NCBI GenBank assembly: GCA_965276765.1
Contig: OZ255627.1
Span: 5,084,001-5,148,000, forward strand
From: G965276765 sp965276765
Lineage (GTDB): Bacteria; Actinomycetota; Acidimicrobiia; Acidimicrobiales; Palsa-688
Reading direction: 5' to 3'
Length of the DNA stretch: 64,000 nt
In this document: positions 60,986 through 64,000 of the stretch, one piece after another
Layout: each line of letters starts with the position of its first letter
Numbering within the stretch: position 1 is the first letter of the stretch
Program-made: the position numbers and the translations under genes
Notes under the pieces: generated by a model
What the model saw: only the letters and a program-made list of their open reading frames with translations
Databases searched by the model: none
Told to the model about the DNA's origin: nothing

Positions 60986-61411
60986 ATGGCCGACGCGATC
61001 TACGAGGCAACCTCGACGGCGTGGGGAGGACGCGAAGGCCACGTGGCGTCGGCCGACGGCCGCGTCGACCTCAACCTGTCGATCCCCAAGGGCCTGGGCG
61101 GCGACGACGGTCCCGGCACCAACCCCGAGCAGCTCTTTGCCACCGGGTATGCGGCCTGCTTCCACAGCGCGCTCAAGCTGGTCGCATCGCAGCGCAAGGT
61201 CGACGTCGAAGGCTCGGCCGTCTCGGTCAGCATCGCCCTGGTCGGCAGCCCGAGCACCGGGCTCGACCTGCGGGCCAGGATCGAAGCCGAGATCCCGACC
61301 GTGGCGATCGAGGAGGCCAGGGAGCTGGTCGAGGCCGCCCACCAGGTGTGCCCCTACTCCCGCGCCACCCGCGGCAACATCGAATCCGAGGCCGTCGCCG
61401 TCTCGAGCTGA
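60986..61411 (+). CDS. ohr: Organic hydroperoxide resistance protein (Ohr/OsmC family)
   Basis: Thiol peroxidase of 141 residues reducing organic and lipid hydroperoxides. Both catalytic cysteines are present: C58 (YAACFHSAL) and C122 (HQVCPYSRATRGNI), the Ohr pattern rather than plain OsmC. NPEQLFATGYAACFHSALKL is the central helix. ATG 60986 has AGGAGG 9 nt upstream, which fixes the start. Encoded alone; the convergent HrpA gene ends 94 bp downstream after a short GC-rich minisatellite. Confidence 0.95.
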   Translation: MADAIYEATSTAWGGREGHVASADGRVDLNLSIPKGLGGDDGPGTNPEQLFATGYAACFHSALKLVASQRKVDVEGSAVSVSIALVGSPSTGLDLRARIEAEIPTVAIEEARELVEAAHQVCPYSRATRGNIESEAVAVSS

Positions 61412-61442
61412 GCCGGCCCAACATGCGCCGGCCCGCCGAGAG

Positions 61443-61505
61443 CCCGGCGCCAAGACCCCGGCGCCAGAACCCCGGCGCCAGAACCCCGGCGCCAGAACCC
61501 AGGCG
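61443..61505. repeat. 14-bp tandem repeat between the convergent ohr and hrpA-like genes
   Basis: About four to five copies of CCCCGGCGCCAGAA, each with a GGCGCC palindrome at its core, filling the gap between the two stop codons. It could fold as a chain of hairpins and act as a bidirectional terminator, but there is no U-tract. Confidence 0.8.
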
Positions 61506-64000
61506 TCAGGCGACCAGGCGGTCGATGGCCCGCCTGACCCGAGCCACGCTGACCGGCCGGGGCGTGCCGAGAGTCTGGGCCCAGGTGCTGACCCGGAGCT
61601 CCTCGAGCATCCACCGAGCGTCGTCGAAGTCGGCGAGACCCGTCCATCCCACCGCGGCGGCCTCCGGCCCGGTTGCCCCCCCGGCCAGCGAACCGCCGCC
61701 CGCCGCCACCAAGCGGTTGGCGGCGGCGCTCAGGACATCGAGGTCCCGTTCGAGCTTGGCGATGGGCCGCATCTTCTCCCGGTCGCGGAGCGGGTCGTCG
61801 GCCAGCTTGTCAAGCCGCCGTTCGATGGCCTTGAGGTAGCGGACCACCTCGATCAGACGGTGGCCGCCGGCGACGGTCACGAAGCCGGGGAACACGAGCC
61901 GCTCGATCTGCCGGCGGACGTCGTCGACGGATGGGCCGAGCACCGTCGCCGTCATCGGCCGGATCCGCCGGCGAGCGACTTCCGCCCACGACAAGACAAG
62001 CGCCGCCCGTCGGACGACCCGCTCGGCCGTGTCCCCGACCGCCACCCGGGCGGCAGCGACAAGGGCGTCCCATGCCGCCCCGTCCCACACCGGGCCGCCA
62101 CCGTCGGCGAGCAGTTGGTCGAGGGTGGCATCGGACGCGTCGGCCAGGAAGGCGGCGAGATCGGCGTGAGGTAGATGGCCGAGACCGAGCTTGGCGTCGT
62201 TGGGAAGCCGGCGGGCCGCCCTCGCCACCGGCGGACGCACGTTGACGGAGAGCAGCCTCCGGGTGCCGACCCACATGACCCGGTCCCTCTGGGACTCGTC
62301 GGCGAGCACCCGCACCGCGACGCTCGTGCCCTCGTCGACAAGGGCCGGGTAGCCCCGCACGACCTGTCCTGCGACGTCCTCCTCGACGATCCGCGGGAGC
62401 GGGCCTATCCCCCAGGCCGTCAGCCCCGTGCGTTCGATCGATCCGGTCGCGTGGGCGACGGCCGCCCTGGCCGGCTCGCGCATGAGCCGCCGGATGGCAT
62501 CGAGGTCCCGAGACCACGCCAGCCTCCTGCCGCCGGCATCGTCGACCTCGAAGGCCATCCGGAGGTAGGCAGGGATGGCGTCGAGATCCCACGCCCTGGA
62601 GGTGAGGGGGACGCCGGCCCGGCGCGACAGCCACTCGGCCAGGACCGGCCGCAGGGCGCCATCGCCGGGACCGGCCTCCGACAAAAAGGCCCGGGCGTGG
62701 TCGGCGGCCGGCACGAAGAGCCGGCGCACCTCCTTGGGCAGCGACCGCATGAGGGCGGCGACGAGTTCGGGGCGAAACCCGGGTACGTGCCAGTCCCAGC
62801 CTCCGAGATCGATCTGGTTGAGCACGGCGATCGGGATGTGGACCGTCACGCCGTCCTCGTCGGCCAGCGGGTCGTACAGGTACGACAGATCGAGCTCGAG
62901 ATCGCCGTGACGCCAGGTGTCGGGATAATCGTCGAAGCGGATCCTTCCCGTGCCAGGCGCCACAAGCATCCCCGGGGTGAAGCGCAGCACCTCGGGGTCG
63001 GCGGCCGACGCCCGCAGGTACCACCGATCGAAGTGTCGCCCGGAGATCACGTCCGCGGGGACCCGCTCGTCATAGAGCTCGAAGAGGGTCTCGTCGTCCG
63101 CGGCGATGTCCCGGCGCCGCACGCGATCCTCGAGCGCCCGCACCGCATCGAGGGCCGCCTCGTTGTCGGCCGTGAAGCGATGCGATCGGTCCCAGTCGCC
63201 CTCGACGAGGGCGTGGCGGATGAACAGGTCGCGGGCCAGTTCCGGCTCGAAGCGCCCGTAGTCGACCCGCCTCGACGTGACGATCGGCACTCCGTAGAGG
63301 GTGACGCGCTCGATGGCGACGGTGGCGGCCCGCCGGCCGTCCCACGTCGGTTCGCTGTAGCTGCGCTTGACCAGGTGGGCGCCGATGGCCTCGGCCCATT
63401 GCGGCTCGATGCGCGCCGCCGTCCTCGCCCACAGCCGGTTCGTCTCGACCAGCTCGGCGGCCATGACCCACCGGGGAGACTTGTTGACCAGGGCCGAGCC
63501 CCTTCCGATGGCGAAGCGGGTATTCGACGCCCCGTGATACTCCCGTACGTGGCGCCCCGGGCCGTGCCGGCGAGGTCCATTCCCCCCTTGCTTCTCCTTC
63601 TCGTCGTCGCGGTAACCGATGTGCGACAGCAGCCCGGCGAGCAGCGAGCGGTGCAGCGCGGCCCGATCGGCCGGCTCCCTGTTGGCCCTGATGCCGAGGC
63701 TGCGGTTCACCTGGCGCAGCTGCGTCACCAGGTCCTGCCACTCCCTGATGCGCTGGAAGTTGAGGAACTCCCGTCGGCACAGGCGGCGGAACTGGCTCGA
63801 TGACAGCTCCCGCTGACGTTCCCTCACGTACTCCCAAAGGTTGAGGTAGCCGACGAAGTCGGATTCGGCGTCGGCGAAGCGGCGATGCTGCTCGGCCGCC
63901 GCCTCCCGCTTGTCGGCCGGCGACTCCCGAGGATCCTGGATGGACAGGCCGGCGGCAATGACCATCACCTCCCGCACGCAATCGTTGCGCTCGGCCTCGA
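61506..64000 (-). CDS. hrpA: HrpA-type ATP-dependent RNA helicase, C-terminal part (start beyond window)
   Basis: The frame runs off the right edge; the helicase core (DEAH and HrpA motor motifs) lies outside. What is visible begins with the conserved EVMVIAAGLSIQDPRESP block that follows the motor in HrpA, then FLNLWEYVRERQRELSSSQFR-like sequence, the OB-like region (ASNTRFAIGRGSALVNKSPR) and the long DUF3418 C-terminal domain (for example PADVISGRHFDRWY and FPDTWRHGD-like sequence). About 830 residues are seen, which fits a protein of about 1300. Family assignment is firm; RNA substrates of actinobacterial HrpA are not known. Confidence 0.93.
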   Translation of the reverse strand, partial: EAERNDCVREVMVIAAGLSIQDPRESPADKREAAAEQHRRFADAESDFVGYLNLWEYVRERQRELSSSQFRRLCRREFLNFQRIREWQDLVTQLRQVNRSLGIRANREPADRAALHRSLLAGLLSHIGYRDDEKEKQGGNGPRRHGPGRHVREYHGASNTRFAIGRGSALVNKSPRWVMAAELVETNRLWARTAARIEPQWAEAIGAHLVKRSYSEPTWDGRRAATVAIERVTLYGVPIVTSRRVDYGRFEPELARDLFIRHALVEGDWDRSHRFTADNEAALDAVRALEDRVRRRDIAADDETLFELYDERVPADVISGRHFDRWYLRASAADPEVLRFTPGMLVAPGTGRIRFDDYPDTWRHGDLELDLSYLYDPLADEDGVTVHIPIAVLNQIDLGGWDWHVPGFRPELVAALMRSLPKEVRRLFVPAADHARAFLSEAGPGDGALRPVLAEWLSRRAGVPLTSRAWDLDAIPAYLRMAFEVDDAGGRRLAWSRDLDAIRRLMREPARAAVAHATGSIERTGLTAWGIGPLPRIVEEDVAGQVVRGYPALVDEGTSVAVRVLADESQRDRVMWVGTRRLLSVNVRPPVARAARRLPNDAKLGLGHLPHADLAAFLADASDATLDQLLADGGGPVWDGAAWDALVAAARVAVGDTAERVVRRAALVLSWAEVARRRIRPMTATVLGPSVDDVRRQIERLVFPGFVTVAGGHRLIEVVRYLKAIERRLDKLADDPLRDREKMRPIAKLERDLDVLSAAANRLVAAGGGSLAGGATGPEAAAVGWTGLADFDDARWMLEELRVSTWAQTLGTPRPVSVARVRRAIDRLVA

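Noticed and set aside
1..64000. CRISPR array or defence island
   Set aside because: No regularly spaced direct repeats of 24-40 bp with unique spacers and no Cas, restriction-modification or toxin-antitoxin genes were recognised. The tandem repeats present have no spacers.

Overview
The window is about 70% G+C, with dense genes and many 4-bp start/stop overlaps. It reads as the chromosome of a high-GC actinobacterium. Supporting traits are a mycothiol-type DinB-like enzyme, the order galU-glp-moaA-moaC followed by a GlpR-like membrane protein, a split CrtYc/CrtYd lycopene cyclase, and a LysM-NlpC/P60 wall hydrolase. A deep-branching class such as Acidimicrobiia is my inference; no rRNA is present to prove it.

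Layout. 1-977: the end of a tyrosine integrase runs antisense into a tRNA-Ala(CGC) gene, marking the right edge of an integrated element that lies to the left. 1005-6702 (minus): galU, glp/moeA, moaA, moaC, a GlpR-like membrane protein and a translin-family protein. 6808-8115 (plus): an FmdB/Ruc-type zinc-ribbon protein and MTA phosphorylase. 8159-10030: an IS4-like insertion sequence with 21-bp terminal inverted repeats, a frameshifted transposase and a DUF6788 gene. 10047-12995 (minus): purE, purK, uppP. 13084-17820: an aldo/keto reductase, then a giant LuxR-family ATPase regulator coupled to a 66-residue protein. 17975-22311 (minus): an S4 protein, then msrA, a Nudix hydrolase, tldE and tldD. 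22399-29544: a thioesterase and a carotenoid/isoprenoid block (GGPP synthase, CrtI, CrtB, CrtZ, CrtYd, CrtYc, dxs). 29652-41990: a mycothiol-type enzyme, an SRAP peptidase, CtaG, two acyl-CoA ligases, a large unknown membrane protein, a serine hydrolase, zwf and an FAD oxidoreductase. 42118-47060: a GT39-like glycosyltransferase, a paralogue of the unknown membrane protein, a polyprenyl-phosphate mannose synthase and a double-DUF427 protein. 47165-64000: two MFS transporters, an orphan molybdenum hydroxylase large subunit, the LysM-P60 protein, an unknown protein, GNAT, MMPL, isochorismatase-like, patatin, a VIT1/CCC1 transporter, Ohr/OsmC and the C-terminal part of an HrpA-type helicase.

How they work together. 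MoaA and MoaC make molybdenum cofactor precursor and Glp/MoeA belongs to metal insertion. In actinobacteria Glp also has a division role through the receptor GlpR. The LysM-P60 hydrolase carries almost the same two-helix membrane module as the GlpR-like protein. Dxs, GGPP synthase, CrtB, CrtI, CrtYc/CrtYd and CrtZ form a full route from pyruvate and glyceraldehyde-3-phosphate to a hydroxylated cyclic carotenoid. The polyprenyl-phosphate mannose synthase could supply the neighbouring GT-C enzyme.

The most unusual features are structural. A 49-bp palindrome made of the insertion sequence's two ends sits in frame inside a membrane-protein gene, next to a G-rich repeat that its paralogue lacks. 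A 45-bp palindromic unit occurs at two distant intergenic sites. A short leader peptide overlaps the start of the wall hydrolase. Several genes carry in-frame low-complexity repeats.
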